Made by a program: the position numbers and the translations under genes. The notes under the pieces are model-generated. The model was not told where the DNA came from, ran no database searches, and was given only the letters and a program-made list of their open reading frames with translations. From Thiotrichales bacterium (GTDB lineage Bacteria; Pseudomonadota; Gammaproteobacteria; Thiomicrospirales; Thiomicrospiraceae), in NCBI GenBank assembly GCA_016938655.1, contig JAFGUG010000043.1, forward strand, positions 1 to 64,000: 64,000 nucleotides of DNA, read 5' to 3'. Shown here piece by piece: positions 17,669 through 28,526 of the stretch (the first letter of the stretch is position 1; the number at the start of each line of letters is the position of its first letter).

Positions 17669-19492
17669 ATGAGAACAATGGCCGCTGAAAAGCCTAAAAA
17701 AATTAAAGTAATTGCCTCTTCAGAGCGTTCTTATACTTGGCAGCGCATCTACGATTTAGTGGTTCAGCATAAACCGGAGTTGATTAAAGCCAATATCATC
17801 GCCTTTTTTGCGATGCTCGCCACCGTGCCGTTACCAATGTTATTGCCGATTTTGGTCGATGAAGTGTTACTGGATAAACCGGGCCCCATTGTCGCGTTCT
17901 TACAGATGTTTGTCTCATCCGACTGGTACACCGCGACCTATTATATTGTCGCGATTACCATTATCACCATTATTTTACGTGGCATGGGATTAGGGTTAGG
18001 CGTTTGGCAGATGCAACAGTTCACAGTGATTGCCAAAAACGTCACCTTTAAAATCCGTAAGGACTTGTTGGCACGAGTGCAAGGTGTGTCGATGGCACAG
18101 TACGAAACCATGGGCAGCGGCAGTGTTTCTGCCACCATGCTCAACGACGTCAACACCATTGATACCTTCTTAGGCACAACGGTCAGTAAGCTGATTATTG
18201 CGGTCTTTTCATTAATTGGTATCAGTGCGGTTTTGTTCTGGTTGAACTGGCAGTTAGCGGTGTTTATTTTACTGTTTAATCCCATCGTCGTTTACTTCAC
18301 CATGGTCATGGGGCGTCGTGTTAAAACGCTTAAAAAAGATGAAAACACCGCGGTTGATGCGTTCCAGCAATCTTTGACTGAAACGATGGATGCGTTACAG
18401 CAGATTCGAGCGGCGAACCAAGATAAAAACTTTTTTGACCGTGTGCGCACCAATGCCTATTCCATTAAGACCCACTCAGAAGCGTTTACGTGGCGCAGTG
18501 ATGCGGCCAGTCGATTCTCATTTATGATTTTTTTGGTGGGGTTTGATCTGTTCCGTGGTGCCGGCATGCTGATGGTGGTGTTCTCCGATTTAAGTATCGG
18601 CCAGATGATTGCGGTATTCGGTTACCTTTGGTTTATGATGGGACCCGTGCAAGAACTGTTGGCCATTCAATACGGTTACAGTGCCGCCAGTGGCGCCTTG
18701 CAACGCATCAACGAAGTCCTCGACCTAGATCAAGAGCCGGTTTATAAAAGTAGCGTTAACCCGTTTAATCGCCCTGAGCCTTTAGCCGTTGAAGTGAAAG
18801 ATGTCAGTTTTCACTATCCAGGTAAAACCGAAGATGTGCTGCATAAATTGAATTTCACTATAAACCCCGGTGAAAAACTCGCGTTGGTGGGTGCAAGTGG
18901 GGGCGGTAAGACTACATTGGTACAGATTCTGCTAGGTTTTTACGAGGCGCAATCGGGCGATGTTTTGTATGGCGGTGAAAAAATTCACGACATCGGTCAG
19001 CAGACCGTGCGTCAGAATGTGGCAACGGTATTGCAACAACCGGTGTTATTCCACCAAAGTATTCGCTTTAACTTAACGCTAGGCCAAGAGATGGAAGAGT
19101 CGCATCTATGGCAAGCTTTAGAGCAAGCGCAATTGGATGATGTGGTCAAAGCGCTTGAACTTGGTTTGGAGACTGTGGTTGGGCGTAATGGAATTAAACT
19201 CTCTGGCGGTCAACGTCAGCGTTTAGCGATTGCTAGAATGATTCTGCAAGATCCTAAAGTGGTGATTATGGATGAAGCCACCTCCGCTTTGGATATGGAA
19301 ACCGAACGCCAACTGTATGTGGATTTAGCCCCGTTTTTAGAAAACCGTACAACCTTAATTGTGGCGCATCGTTTGAGCTCAATTAAACAAGCCGATCGTA
19401 TTTTAGTGTTTGAAGATGGCCACATCATCGAAACCGGAAGTCACGAAGAGCTAATTGCACAAGAGGGTACCTACCATAAATTATATCGATAA
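17669..19492 (+). CDS. ABC exporter, fused permease-ATPase (MsbA/lipid-type)
   Basis: Half-transporter of 607 residues expected to dimerise in the inner membrane. The N-terminal half has about six membrane segments (first near residues 40-62) of the type-1 exporter fold. The nucleotide-binding domain (about residues 375-600) has Walker A GASGGGKTT, signature LSGGQRQR, Walker B VVIMDEATSALD and the AHRLSS H-loop. The cargo cannot be read from sequence; MsbA-like lipid A export and peptide export are both possible. It starts 38 bases after tatD. Confidence 0.88.
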   Translation: MRTMAAEKPKKIKVIASSERSYTWQRIYDLVVQHKPELIKANIIAFFAMLATVPLPMLLPILVDEVLLDKPGPIVAFLQMFVSSDWYTATYYIVAITIITIILRGMGLGLGVWQMQQFTVIAKNVTFKIRKDLLARVQGVSMAQYETMGSGSVSATMLNDVNTIDTFLGTTVSKLIIAVFSLIGISAVLFWLNWQLAVFILLFNPIVVYFTMVMGRRVKTLKKDENTAVDAFQQSLTETMDALQQIRAANQDKNFFDRVRTNAYSIKTHSEAFTWRSDAASRFSFMIFLVGFDLFRGAGMLMVVFSDLSIGQMIAVFGYLWFMMGPVQELLAIQYGYSAASGALQRINEVLDLDQEPVYKSSVNPFNRPEPLAVEVKDVSFHYPGKTEDVLHKLNFTINPGEKLALVGASGGGKTTLVQILLGFYEAQSGDVLYGGEKIHDIGQQTVRQNVATVLQQPVLFHQSIRFNLTLGQEMEESHLWQALEQAQLDDVVKALELGLETVVGRNGIKLSGGQRQRLAIARMILQDPKVVIMDEATSALDMETERQLYVDLAPFLENRTTLIVAHRLSSIKQADRILVFEDGHIIETGSHEELIAQEGTYHKLYR

Positions 19493-19559
19493 TTGTTAGG
19501 TGGCTTTCATGGCAAAATAATAAAAAAACCATGATGAAAAATCTGAGGAGATTATTCAA

Positions 19560-19997
19560 ATGTCACAATCAAAACAATTATCGAACCTCCTATTGGCCTG
19601 TGTAATAGCAGCCAGTTCTTTCCTTTCAACTCAAGGGTTTGCCGCATCGGGGCCCTCTGTTGAAAGCGTTGAAGGCGCAACCACCATCGGTGCCAAAGAG
19701 GCCAAAGAACTTTGGCTCAAAGGCGCTGTCTTTATTGATACACGTAAAACCGCCGATTGGGATGCAGGGCGTATTCCCGGTGCTTTGCACATCAGTATAA
19801 AAAAACCTGAATTTAATCCAGATTACATTGCGCAATACGTTGCTAAAGACCATCCGGTTGTCAGTTACTGTAATGCTCAACTTTGTCATCGAGCGGCCAG
19901 TGGAGCAAAAAAACTGGTTGAATACGGTTATACCCAAGTCTATTACTTCCGCTTAGGCTTCCCTTCTTGGAAAAATGCCAACTACCCTTACGAATAA
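19560..19997 (+). CDS. Periplasmic single-domain rhodanese
   Basis: Sulfurtransferase-fold protein of 145 residues with an N-terminal signal peptide ending near AFA-AS (residue 30). The active-site loop starts at Cys104 (YCNAQLCHRA); a second Cys is five residues on. The domain has FIDTRKTADWDAGRIPGALHIS. In sulfur oxidisers such proteins may handle sulfane sulfur; that role is inference. A chemoreceptor gene follows after 21 bases, possibly in the same transcript. Confidence 0.85.
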   Translation: MSQSKQLSNLLLACVIAASSFLSTQGFAASGPSVESVEGATTIGAKEAKELWLKGAVFIDTRKTADWDAGRIPGALHISIKKPEFNPDYIAQYVAKDHPVVSYCNAQLCHRAASGAKKLVEYGYTQVYYFRLGFPSWKNANYPYE

Positions 19998-20018
19998 GCT
20001 TAGACGGAGCACCTAATA

Positions 20019-22343
20019 ATGAAACAAAGTTCACTTAAAACAAAAATTGAAATTTTTACGGTTGCCGTTGTTTTAATCACCGTGGCCATTCTTGCCGCAG
20101 TCTTTACCTTTAACGGGATGCAGGCACAAACACAATTAAAAACCTCTATTGCGGGTAAGCAGGACGTCATTGAAAAGATGATTGTTAATCAGGTGGTTGG
20201 CGAGATGGAAAAGAGTGTGTTTGCATTTACTCGTGAAGCCAAGTTATTAAAAGGGATTAAAGAGAGCGATAAGACATTAATTGCAGAACGTGCTAACACC
20301 ACGTCTAACTTACTAGAAGCAACCGGGGTTACCTCGAATATTCGTATTCTTTCAAAAGACAATGATTTACTGTTTTCAAGAAACACCGCTGAATCGGGAA
20401 AATATAACTTAAAACTGGCTACCAAAACCTTCAAAGAGATGGAACTGGTGCGTGGGGTTGAAAAGGTCGGCAATGCCGAACCTGAAATCCACTTTATCTT
20501 CCCAATTGCGCCAAGAGGTGATGCTCTGGCGGTGATTGATATGACACTGAAGTACAGTAAATTAATTTCGATGGCGGCAGACCTTTCTGGCAGTGCACTA
20601 TTTTTGTACGATCTGTCCGGAAACCTTATTACTAGCACGAATGAAGAATTAGGCCAAGTCGTTGAATCATTGGGTTTGGATGTTACAGAATTTGCGATGT
20701 CTCAAGTCGATTATGCTGACCGAATTTACAATGTGGTTTCGCAACCGGTATTGGACAGTTTTGGAGACACCATCGCTTACAAAGTCTCGTTATCAGATAC
20801 CACCGAATTAAAAGCCGCTGAACAAAATGTCTTTAATATGGGCGCAATTTTTGTGTTGGTTTGGTTACTGGTTGCCTTCTTTAGCATTAAGTTCATTTTA
20901 ACGCGTTCGTTTAAACCGCTTCTCAGCATGCAATCCACCGTGGCGGCCATTCAATCAAGTGGCGACCTTGCACTCCGAGTTGAGGTTCAAGCTAACAATG
21001 AAATTGGCGATGCGGCTAAAAGTATTAATGAACTGATTTCGATGGTAGAGAACGTATTCACCGAAAGTAACCATGTTATGCAATCGGTTGCCAATGGTGA
21101 CTTTAAACAGCGCATCAGTAAAAATTACCATGGTCAATTTGAGACTCTTAAAGTGTCGGTTAATGCCTCGGTTGAAAGTGTTGATGTCACCATGCAACAA
21201 CTCAATAAAGTTGGTTTGGCGATCTCTGATGGAGACTTTAGTGTTCGAATGGATGCACAAGTTAAAGGGCAAATTCGTACCACTATTAATGATGCCATGA
21301 ATACCATGAGTTCGGTTGTATCCGACATTAACCATGTGTTAAACGAGATGGCCAAAGGTCACTTTGATGGGAATGTCACAACCCATGCAAAAGGTGAGAT
21401 GAAGGCATTAGTTGAAAATGTGAACAGCAGTATCAAACAAACTTCATTGGCGCTAGAGGATATCGCTCGAGTCATATCAGCGCTTTCAGATGGCGACTTA
21501 ACTCAATCAGTGACCACGTCTTATCAAGGACAGTTTGCTGAAGTAAGTAGTGGGTTAAATACCTCAATGAGAAGCTTGTCTAAGTTAATTTCGGATACCA
21601 CTATAGGGGTTCATAATTTGGTTGATAACGTTAACCAGATTTACCAAGGTAGCCAAGACTTAAACGATCGAACTCAAACCCAAGCGGCTTCGTTAGAAGA
21701 GACGACCGCTACCATGGATCAGATTACCCATGCGGTCAACCAAACAACGGATAATGCACGTGAAGCGAACCGACTTGCTTCTTCTGCAAGAACACAGGCG
21801 GATGATGGTGCGGTTGTTATGCGCAGCACCATTGATTCAATGGCTGAAATCAAGCAGGCGAGTCATCGTATTGAAGAGATTATCGGCTTAATTGATAGCA
21901 TTGCTTTCCAAACCAACTTACTTGCACTCAATGCCGCGGTAGAAGCCGCTAGAGCAGGGGAACATGGGCGAGGCTTTGCCGTAGTAGCTGGAGAAGTTCG
22001 AAATCTTGCTGGAAAATCAGCTGATGCAGCACGAGATATTAAAAATTTAATTGAAAATGCGGTTGATGCGGTTGAGCAAGGTACAGAACGTGCCGAGAAA
22101 TCGGATGAAGCGTTACAAGCCATTACCGAAAGTATTCGTCAAGTCAGTGAGATTGTCGCAGAAATTACCGAGGCCTCTGCAGAGCAGTCACACTCCATTT
22201 CTCAAATTGGATTAGCGGTGAGCGAAATCGATAATGCAACGCAACAAAATGCGGCTTTAGTCGAAGAAACCACTGCGGCGGCTGAAACCATGCGTGATGA
22301 AACAGGTGCGTTAGGTGAATTAGTTGGAAAATTTAAAGTTTAA
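20019..22343 (+). CDS. Methyl-accepting chemotaxis protein
   Basis: Transmembrane chemoreceptor of 774 residues. TM1 is about residues 11-30, the periplasmic sensor about 31-268 (Cache-like by size; ligand unknown), and TM2 about 270-292. Several consecutive HAMP units cover about residues 292-530, then comes the signalling domain. The conserved hairpin tip begins near residue 620 and includes [20 protein letters not shown] and [12 protein letters not shown]. The QNAALVEE segment near the end is a probable methylation helix. No CheR-tethering pentapeptide is present. Multiple HAMP repeats make it longer than Tsr/Tar. Confidence 0.92.
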   Translation: MKQSSLKTKIEIFTVAVVLITVAILAAVFTFNGMQAQTQLKTSIAGKQDVIEKMIVNQVVGEMEKSVFAFTREAKLLKGIKESDKTLIAERANTTSNLLEATGVTSNIRILSKDNDLLFSRNTAESGKYNLKLATKTFKEMELVRGVEKVGNAEPEIHFIFPIAPRGDALAVIDMTLKYSKLISMAADLSGSALFLYDLSGNLITSTNEELGQVVESLGLDVTEFAMSQVDYADRIYNVVSQPVLDSFGDTIAYKVSLSDTTELKAAEQNVFNMGAIFVLVWLLVAFFSIKFILTRSFKPLLSMQSTVAAIQSSGDLALRVEVQANNEIGDAAKSINELISMVENVFTESNHVMQSVANGDFKQRISKNYHGQFETLKVSVNASVESVDVTMQQLNKVGLAISDGDFSVRMDAQVKGQIRTTINDAMNTMSSVVSDINHVLNEMAKGHFDGNVTTHAKGEMKALVENVNSSIKQTSLALEDIARVISALSDGDLTQSVTTSYQGQFAEVSSGLNTSMRSLSKLISDTTIGVHNLVDNVNQIYQGSQDLNDRTQTQAASLEETTATMDQITHAVNQTTDNAREANRLASSARTQADDGAVVMRSTIDSMAEIKQASHRIEEIIGLIDSIAFQTNLLALNAAVEAARAGEHGRGFAVVAGEVRNLAGKSADAARDIKNLIENAVDAVEQGTERAEKSDEALQAITESIRQVSEIVAEITEASAEQSHSISQIGLAVSEIDNATQQNAALVEETTAAAETMRDETGALGELVGKFKV

Positions 22344-22366
22344 TTGACCGTCGTGCCAATTTTAGA

Positions 22367-22404
22367 GCCCAGTGATAGGAGAGGTCTTATCACTGGGCTT
22401 TTTT
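22367..22404 (+). terminator. Rho-independent terminator after the chemoreceptor
   Basis: GCCCAGTGATA (22367-22377) pairs with TATCACTGGGC (22388-22398), followed by six T. Confidence 0.88.
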
Positions 22405-22416
22405 GTTTGAGCATTC

Positions 22417-22428
22417 AGCAGGCCTGCT
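22417..22428. repeat. GCAGGCCTGC palindrome copy before the sucrose operon
   Basis: AGCAGGCCTGCT with the flank GACTTTCAAAA, immediately after the chemoreceptor terminator. Confidence 0.9.
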
Positions 22429-22601
22429 GACTTTCAAAATGAAATGCGCTTTGAGATCAATTTATGCTGAAAAACGACCTTTAAAAGGCTGCTCACTGTT
22501 ACATTGTCTTTGAATTTGTTATGGTAAATAGCAATCTTGATTCATAAAAACCATTTATGATGATGTTTCTTCAGTCAACAAGAGTAGTCAAAAACGAAAT
22601 T

Positions 22602-24806
22602 ATGAATGAAAATCAAACCGGTGTGTATATTGCACTAATGAGTGTTCACGGCTTAATCCGTGGGCATAACTTGGAATTAGGGCGGGATGCCGATACGGGT
22701 GGCCAAAGCCTCTATGTTTTGGAGCTCGCTCAGGCTTTAGCGGAACGACCTGAAGTGAGCAAAGTAGAGCTGTTTACCCGTCTTGTAAAAGATGACGCGG
22801 TTGATGCGGACTATGCTCAGCCCATTGAGCAGGTATCGGATAAGTTTTCGATTGTCAGAATCGAAGCGGGGCCGGAAGAGTATATCTATAAAGAGCAGCT
22901 CTGGAACTATTTAGATACCTTTGCGGACAATATGATGGAGTATTTTCGCCATCAAAATCACTACCCAGATATTCTTCACAGTCACTATGCCGATGCCGGT
23001 TACGTTGGTAGCCAGCTGGCCAATCAACTCTCTATTCCACTCATTCATACCGGTCACTCTTTAGGGCGGGTTAAACGCGCACGACTGTTTGCCAATGGTG
23101 TTTCAACGGCAGAGATTGAAAGCCAATACAACATGTCTAAACGCATTAATGCCGAAGAGCAGGTTTTAGCTACGGCAGAGCGTGTGATTACCAGCACCAA
23201 TCAAGAGATTGAAGAGCAGTACGAAATTTACGATTTCTATCAACCCGAGCAAATGCGCGTTATTCCACCGGGTACCAATCTTAATCAATTTCAACCACCG
23301 CGAGGCGATGAGCTCGGTTCAGAACTCTACCAGCAGTTAACCTATTCTCTAAAAGATGCCAATAAACCAATTATTCTGGCGCTTTCAAGACCCGATCCAC
23401 GTAAAAACATCACCGCCCTTATTGAAGCGTTTGGCCAATCGCCCGAGTTACAAGCCAAAGCCAACTTGGTGATTATTGCCGGCAATCGTGATGATGTCGA
23501 TGATTTGGAATCGGGTGCGCAAGAGGTCTTTCATGAGATTTGGGGAATGATTGATCGCTATGATTTGTATGGCAAAGTCTCTCTGCCAAAGCATCATAGC
23601 CGAAATGAGGTGGCCTTTATTTACAGGGTTGCCGCGGCATCAGGTGGGGTGTTTGTTAACCCTGCTTTAACCGAACCGTTTGGTTTAACACTCATTGAAG
23701 CGGCCGCATCCGGCCTGCCGATTGTAGCCACCGAAGATGGCGGGCCCAGAGACATTATTGAAAACTGTCAAAACGGCATTTTGATTGATCCATTGGAGCC
23801 ACAAACCATTACCCATGCCTTATTGGAAATGCTCTATCAACCCGATATGAAAGACCGAATGATTCAGCAAGGCTTAACTGGCGTTAAAGCCCACTATGCT
23901 TGGGCAGCGCACGCTGAGAGCTATTTAAAATTGGTTAATCCAATCATTAAAAATGCAGAGCGTTTGCCGAGAACGCCGATAGAAAGACGTTCAGCGCTGT
24001 ATAAAGACCGTGCCTTTGTCACCAGTCTGGATCACAACTTGGTAGGTAATCCGGAAGCGTTAACCAAGTTAGTGTCGTTGTTGAAAACACACCGTAAATC
24101 GACTTTGTTTATAGTCGCGACCAATAGACGACTCGATTCTGCTCTGCGTTTGCTAAAGCACTTTAAAATTCCTGAACCCGATATTCTAATCACCAGTTCG
24201 GGAACGGAAATTTGTTATGCACCCAAATTGAACAAAGATCAATTCTGGGCAAAACACATCGATTTCCACTGGGGCAGACATAAAATTAAAGATTTAATGG
24301 ACAGTCATCCTGGGTTATATCTTCAGCCAAAATCGGAACAAACCCCGTTTAAAATCAGCTATTACTTGAATAAAGACGTTACCGATTTACAGCACATCAA
24401 TGGCATTCTGCGCCAAGAGGACGAGTCGGCACACACTCAGCTTTCCTTTAATAAATACTTAGATATTTTACCCATGCGCGCTTCTAAAGGCATGGCGTTA
24501 CGCTATGTGGCTGACCGTTGGCAGATTCCGTTGGAGAATATTTTGGTGGCCGGCGGTTCGGGTGCGGATGAAGACATGATGCGCGGTAATACGCTCGCTG
24601 TGGTGGTGGCCAACCGTCACAAAGAGGACTTAACGAGTTTAAAAGAGTTTGACGGGATTTACTATGCCAAAAAGAATTATGAAGAGGGTATTCTAGAGGC
24701 GATTGAGCACTATGACTTCTTTGGTAAGCACTTTTCTGTTCACTCGGAAGCTCAAGTTACGGGTAGTAAGCAGACAGACTCTGAACAGAGTGAGGGTAAG
24801 TCATGA
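22602..24806 (+). CDS. sps: Sucrose-phosphate synthase with C-terminal HAD-like domain
   Basis: Makes sucrose-6-phosphate from a nucleotide-glucose and fructose-6-phosphate. The GT4 glycosyltransferase region is residues ~1-460: VHGLIRG, ELGRDADTGGQS, HTGHSLGRVKR, PPGTNLNQF, ALSRPDPRKN and EPFGLTLIEAAASGLP. A HAD-IIB phosphatase-like domain (~470-735) includes the VAGGSGADEDMM motif. It lacks the canonical N-terminal DxD nucleophile pair, so the separate spp gene probably does the dephosphorylation. An in-frame ATG at 22557 would add 15 atypical residues; neither start has a good ribosome site, so 22602 is chosen on family N-terminus. The stop overlaps spp. Confidence 0.92.
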   Translation: MNENQTGVYIALMSVHGLIRGHNLELGRDADTGGQSLYVLELAQALAERPEVSKVELFTRLVKDDAVDADYAQPIEQVSDKFSIVRIEAGPEEYIYKEQLWNYLDTFADNMMEYFRHQNHYPDILHSHYADAGYVGSQLANQLSIPLIHTGHSLGRVKRARLFANGVSTAEIESQYNMSKRINAEEQVLATAERVITSTNQEIEEQYEIYDFYQPEQMRVIPPGTNLNQFQPPRGDELGSELYQQLTYSLKDANKPIILALSRPDPRKNITALIEAFGQSPELQAKANLVIIAGNRDDVDDLESGAQEVFHEIWGMIDRYDLYGKVSLPKHHSRNEVAFIYRVAAASGGVFVNPALTEPFGLTLIEAAASGLPIVATEDGGPRDIIENCQNGILIDPLEPQTITHALLEMLYQPDMKDRMIQQGLTGVKAHYAWAAHAESYLKLVNPIIKNAERLPRTPIERRSALYKDRAFVTSLDHNLVGNPEALTKLVSLLKTHRKSTLFIVATNRRLDSALRLLKHFKIPEPDILITSSGTEICYAPKLNKDQFWAKHIDFHWGRHKIKDLMDSHPGLYLQPKSEQTPFKISYYLNKDVTDLQHINGILRQEDESAHTQLSFNKYLDILPMRASKGMALRYVADRWQIPLENILVAGGSGADEDMMRGNTLAVVVANRHKEDLTSLKEFDGIYYAKKNYEEGILEAIEHYDFFGKHFSVHSEAQVTGSKQTDSEQSEGKS

Positions 24807-25660
24807 GGTTATTGCTTTGTACGGACATGGATCGAACTGTGATACCCAATGGCATGCAAACGGAAGCTAAAAATGCACGAGCTGACTTTACCCAGTTTTG
24901 TGCCTTGCCATCGGTTACTTTAGCGTATGTAACCGGTCGTCATTTAGGGTTAATGCAGCAAGCGGTGGATGAATACCACTTGCCTCAAGCAGACTATGCC
25001 ATTACCGATGTGGGCACACGAATTTATCAGCAAAAAGACAGTCAATGGCACTCGATTGAGGCGTGGGAAACTGAGATTGACCTAGATTGGCGGATACTCA
25101 AACCCGCACAAATCCAGAGTTCTCTCAATGACATTGCGGGTCTTTCACTGCAAGAACCTGAAAAGCAAAACCCGCATAAGATTAGCTATTACGTTGACCT
25201 GAATCAGTTAAATGAGCAGGCCTGCTTAAATCTTGTGCAAAAACATTTAGACTCTTTAGCGGTGCAAACCAATTTGATTTGGAGTATCGATGAAACGACG
25301 AACACCGGGTTGCTGGATATTTTGCCGCCCCGAGCCAATAAACTGCACGCCATTAATTTTTTACAGCACTACTTAAATTATGCGGAACAAGAGGTGGTTT
25401 TTGCGGGTGACAGTGGCAATGACCTGGAAGTCTTAATTAGCTCAGTTCAATCGGTGTTAGTGGCCAATGCAACCGAAGAACTCAAAGCGCAAGCCCTATC
25501 CCTAGTGACAAAGCGCAAGACAACCTCTCAGTTTTATCAAGCGATCAACGCCACAGAAAACAGTGGCCATTACAGTGCCGGCGTTTTACAGGGTGTTAGT
25601 CACTTTCTGCCTGAATTTAAACCTTACATTCATACTCTTCAAAAAAAGGATCATCAATGA
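24803..25660 (+). CDS. spp: Sucrose-6-phosphate phosphatase
   Basis: HAD-IIB phosphatase of 285 residues. LLCTDMDRTV (residues 3-12) has both catalytic Asp. AYVTGRH is motif II, KISYYVD lies in the cap, and GDSGNDLEVL near residue 208 is motif IV. ATG overlaps the sps stop (ATGA) and its own stop overlaps the next gene, so the genes are translationally coupled. Removes phosphate to give free sucrose, typically a compatible solute in halophiles. Confidence 0.92.
   Translation: MRLLLCTDMDRTVIPNGMQTEAKNARADFTQFCALPSVTLAYVTGRHLGLMQQAVDEYHLPQADYAITDVGTRIYQQKDSQWHSIEAWETEIDLDWRILKPAQIQSSLNDIAGLSLQEPEKQNPHKISYYVDLNQLNEQACLNLVQKHLDSLAVQTNLIWSIDETTNTGLLDILPPRANKLHAINFLQHYLNYAEQEVVFAGDSGNDLEVLISSVQSVLVANATEELKAQALSLVTKRKTTSQFYQAINATENSGHYSAGVLQGVSHFLPEFKPYIHTLQKKDHQ
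25215..25226. repeat. GCAGGCCTGC palindrome copy inside spp
   Basis: AGCAGGCCTGCT, followed by TAAAT; reads EQACL in frame. Confidence 0.9.
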
Positions 25661-26541
25661 GTTCATCATCTAACACACCGATATCTCTTTATGGTGAAGT
25701 GTTGTTTGACTGCTTTAATCACGCAGATAAACAAGAGCAAGTGCTTGGTGGTGCGCCTTTTAACATTTGTTGGCACCTGCAAGCCTTGGGCGATAATCCA
25801 GTATTTATCTCTAGAGTGGGTAACGATAAGTTGGGTGAGAAAATAATTCAACAGGCCTGCGATTGGGGCATTGCAACGGATAATATACAGGTTGATGAAA
25901 GCAACCCAACAGGCCAGGTAGACGTGACCTTTGAGGGCGATGAGCCGCACTATGATATAAAAGTGAACAGTGCCTATGATTTTATTCAGCAATCTGACAT
26001 TCAGTTACCCAATGCACAAGGCATTTTGTACCACGGCTCCTTGGCATTACGAAGTGATTATGCCAAAGTGCAATTTCAAACGTTGGTTGACTCAGGCGAT
26101 TGGTCGATTTTTTTGGATGTGAATTTACGCGCCCCGTGGTGGGATAAAACGCATCTCATATCATGGATTAAACAAGCAAAATGGGTCAAACTCAATATCG
26201 ATGAATTGCGTGAACTGGGCTTTAAACAACCGAATATTGAAGAGGCAATTCAGGCTTTTCAATTGCAATACGGTAATGAACACGTCATTGTGACCCAAGG
26301 CGCGGATGGCGTGACCGTGCTCACCAAACACGGTTTCTTTAGCGAGACACCCGATAAAATCGAGCAGTTTATTGATGCTGTGGGGGCGGGCGATGCCTTT
26401 ACGGCTGTTTACATTCATGGCCTAGTCCAAAATTGGCCGATTCAAAAAACGCTTGCAACGGCACAGGGGCTAGCAAGCAAAATTATTGGCATTCGCGGTG
26501 CCACACCGAATCATAAATCCTTTTATCAGTCGCTAATCTAA
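25657..26541 (+). CDS. frk: Fructokinase (PfkB family)
   Basis: Phosphorylates the fructose released from sucrose. The 294-residue ribokinase-fold protein has GEVLFDCF at the N-terminus, LGGAPFNICWHL substrate contacts, and VTQGADGVTV. The PfkB signature is AVGAGDAFTAV near residue 240, with the catalytic Asp. ATG overlaps the spp stop by 4 bases. With spp upstream and amylosucrase downstream, fructose is the obvious substrate. Confidence 0.92.
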   Translation: MSSSSNTPISLYGEVLFDCFNHADKQEQVLGGAPFNICWHLQALGDNPVFISRVGNDKLGEKIIQQACDWGIATDNIQVDESNPTGQVDVTFEGDEPHYDIKVNSAYDFIQQSDIQLPNAQGILYHGSLALRSDYAKVQFQTLVDSGDWSIFLDVNLRAPWWDKTHLISWIKQAKWVKLNIDELRELGFKQPNIEEAIQAFQLQYGNEHVIVTQGADGVTVLTKHGFFSETPDKIEQFIDAVGAGDAFTAVYIHGLVQNWPIQKTLATAQGLASKIIGIRGATPNHKSFYQSLI

Positions 26542-26570
26542 GCTGATTTAATCAAAATAGTTAAGAGCTT

Positions 26571-28526
26571 ATGTACGAAGAAATCTCCCACTCCTTATTG
26601 AACGATATACTCAATCAAATCAAACCGGACATCTACAATAAAGATTTACGCCATTTTTATACCCGTCTTGGCGCCAATTTTTATGCCATCCATGGCCTGT
26701 TTGGCAAGCTGTATGGCAATCGTCCCGACTTTGAGCAGCAGGCGCTCAAACTGGTGGAAACCATGGCGCGTAAATACATCAAACGTTCAGACGAACTTAA
26801 GGTGCAAGATATTGAGCGTGAGCGTGATTACAACTGGTTTTTACACCAAAAATGGGTGGGCATGGCGCTGTATGCAAATGGCTTTGCAAAAGACCTAAAA
26901 GATATGCAAAGCCATTTGAGTTATTTGCAAGAACTCGGTGTGAATATGGTGCATATTATGCCGATTATGAAGTGCCCCGAGGGGCAAAGTGATGGCGGTT
27001 ATGCGGTCAGTGATTTTAGAGATATTGATGACCGAGTCGGGTCGCTTGAGGATTTAAAAGCGCTCTCAGAAGATATGCGTCAACGTGACATGCTCTTGGC
27101 GTTGGATGTGGTTTTGAACCACACCTCGGACGAACACGAATGGGCCGAAAAAGCCCGTGAAGGTGATCCCGTTTATCGTGACTACTACTACACCTATGAA
27201 AACCGCAATATCCCCGATATGTTTGAACAAGGGATGTTGGAAGTGTTTCCTGAAACGGCACCAGGTAACTTCACTTGGGATGAAAAAATGCAACGTTGGG
27301 TAATGACGGTGTTTAATACCTACCAATGGGATTTAAATTACAACAATCCTGCGGTATTTATTGAAATGCTGGATGTTATTCTTTATTGGGCGAACCAAGG
27401 TGCCGACATTCTGCGTTTGGATGCGGTGGCGTTTCTTTGGAAAAAACTCGGCAGCACCTGCCAAAACGAACATGAAGCCCATCTGATTTTACAATTACTC
27501 AAAGACTGCTGTCAGGTGACGGCGCCCGGCGTCTTGTTTATTGCCGAGGCGATTGTTGCGCCCTCTGAAGTTACCAAATATTTTGGCGAAGATGCCATTA
27601 TTGCCAAAGAGTGTGAAGTGGCTTATAACGCCACTTATATGGCGCTTCTATGGGATGCGGTAGCCACTAAAAATGCCAATTTATTAACCCAAGGTATTAA
27701 AAGCTTACCCTGTAAGTTAGAGCGAGCAACTTGGTTAAATTACATTCGTTGTCACGATGATATCGGCTTAGGGTTTGATGATAAAGACATTATTCAAGCC
27801 GGTTATGAACCGCATTCACACCGTCGTTTTTTAATTAACTACCTCACTGGTCGTTATGAAGGTTCGCACGCTCGTGGCTTGCCATTTGCAGAGAATTTTA
27901 AAACAGGAGACTCAAGAATCTCAGGCTCGCTCGCCTCATTAGTTGGTTTGCAATATGCCATCGAAAGCGGTGACCTGGAAGCGCAAGCGGATGCGGTCAA
28001 ACAGACCTTGCTTTTAAACAGCATGATCCTCTCTTTTGGTGGCTTGCCGTTACTGTATTACGGTGATGAAATTGGAACTTTAAATGATGATGCCTACCTA
28101 GATGACCCGATTAAAATGGATGACAACCGTTGGGTGCATCGACCTTGTATCAATTGGCAAAAAGCGGAAAAAAGACATGAAACGGGCACCATTGAATATC
28201 AGCTGTTTAACGGCATTAAAAAGATGATTTCGGTTCGTAAAGAGGTGAATGTGTTCTCGGACTTTAATAATCGTGAGCTGGTGGATGTGGGGAACCCTAA
28301 TCTGTTTGTGTTTAATCGTTATAACCCCCAAAAGGCCAGTGACCGAGTTTTGGTGGTGGCTAACTTTAATAATCGCCCACAAAAACTCGATTTACAAGAT
28401 GTTGATAGCTGGGGAACTTACGATCAAGGTGAGCTGTTTGACTTATACACACGCCAGAAACCGGAAATTTATAATAACGCTTTAGTGATTCCGGCCTTTG
28501 GGTTTTATTGGCTAAGAGAGATGTAA
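26571..28526 (+). CDS. ams: Amylosucrase (GH13)
   Basis: Splits sucrose, transferring glucose to a glucan and freeing fructose for the kinase. The 651 residues compare with 636 in the Neisseria polysaccharea enzyme. The catalytic nucleophile is Asp284 in RLDAVAF, the acid/base is Glu326 in IAEAIV, and the transition-state residues are His395-Asp396 in RCHDD; Neisseria has Asp286, Glu328 and His392-Asp393. ALDVVLNHTSDEHEW is GH13 region I. No signal peptide, so cytoplasmic. Sucrose hydrolase is the alternative, but the N-terminal helical domain fits amylosucrase. Confidence 0.9.
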   Translation: MYEEISHSLLNDILNQIKPDIYNKDLRHFYTRLGANFYAIHGLFGKLYGNRPDFEQQALKLVETMARKYIKRSDELKVQDIERERDYNWFLHQKWVGMALYANGFAKDLKDMQSHLSYLQELGVNMVHIMPIMKCPEGQSDGGYAVSDFRDIDDRVGSLEDLKALSEDMRQRDMLLALDVVLNHTSDEHEWAEKAREGDPVYRDYYYTYENRNIPDMFEQGMLEVFPETAPGNFTWDEKMQRWVMTVFNTYQWDLNYNNPAVFIEMLDVILYWANQGADILRLDAVAFLWKKLGSTCQNEHEAHLILQLLKDCCQVTAPGVLFIAEAIVAPSEVTKYFGEDAIIAKECEVAYNATYMALLWDAVATKNANLLTQGIKSLPCKLERATWLNYIRCHDDIGLGFDDKDIIQAGYEPHSHRRFLINYLTGRYEGSHARGLPFAENFKTGDSRISGSLASLVGLQYAIESGDLEAQADAVKQTLLLNSMILSFGGLPLLYYGDEIGTLNDDAYLDDPIKMDDNRWVHRPCINWQKAEKRHETGTIEYQLFNGIKKMISVRKEVNVFSDFNNRELVDVGNPNLFVFNRYNPQKASDRVLVVANFNNRPQKLDLQDVDSWGTYDQGELFDLYTRQKPEIYNNALVIPAFGFYWLREM

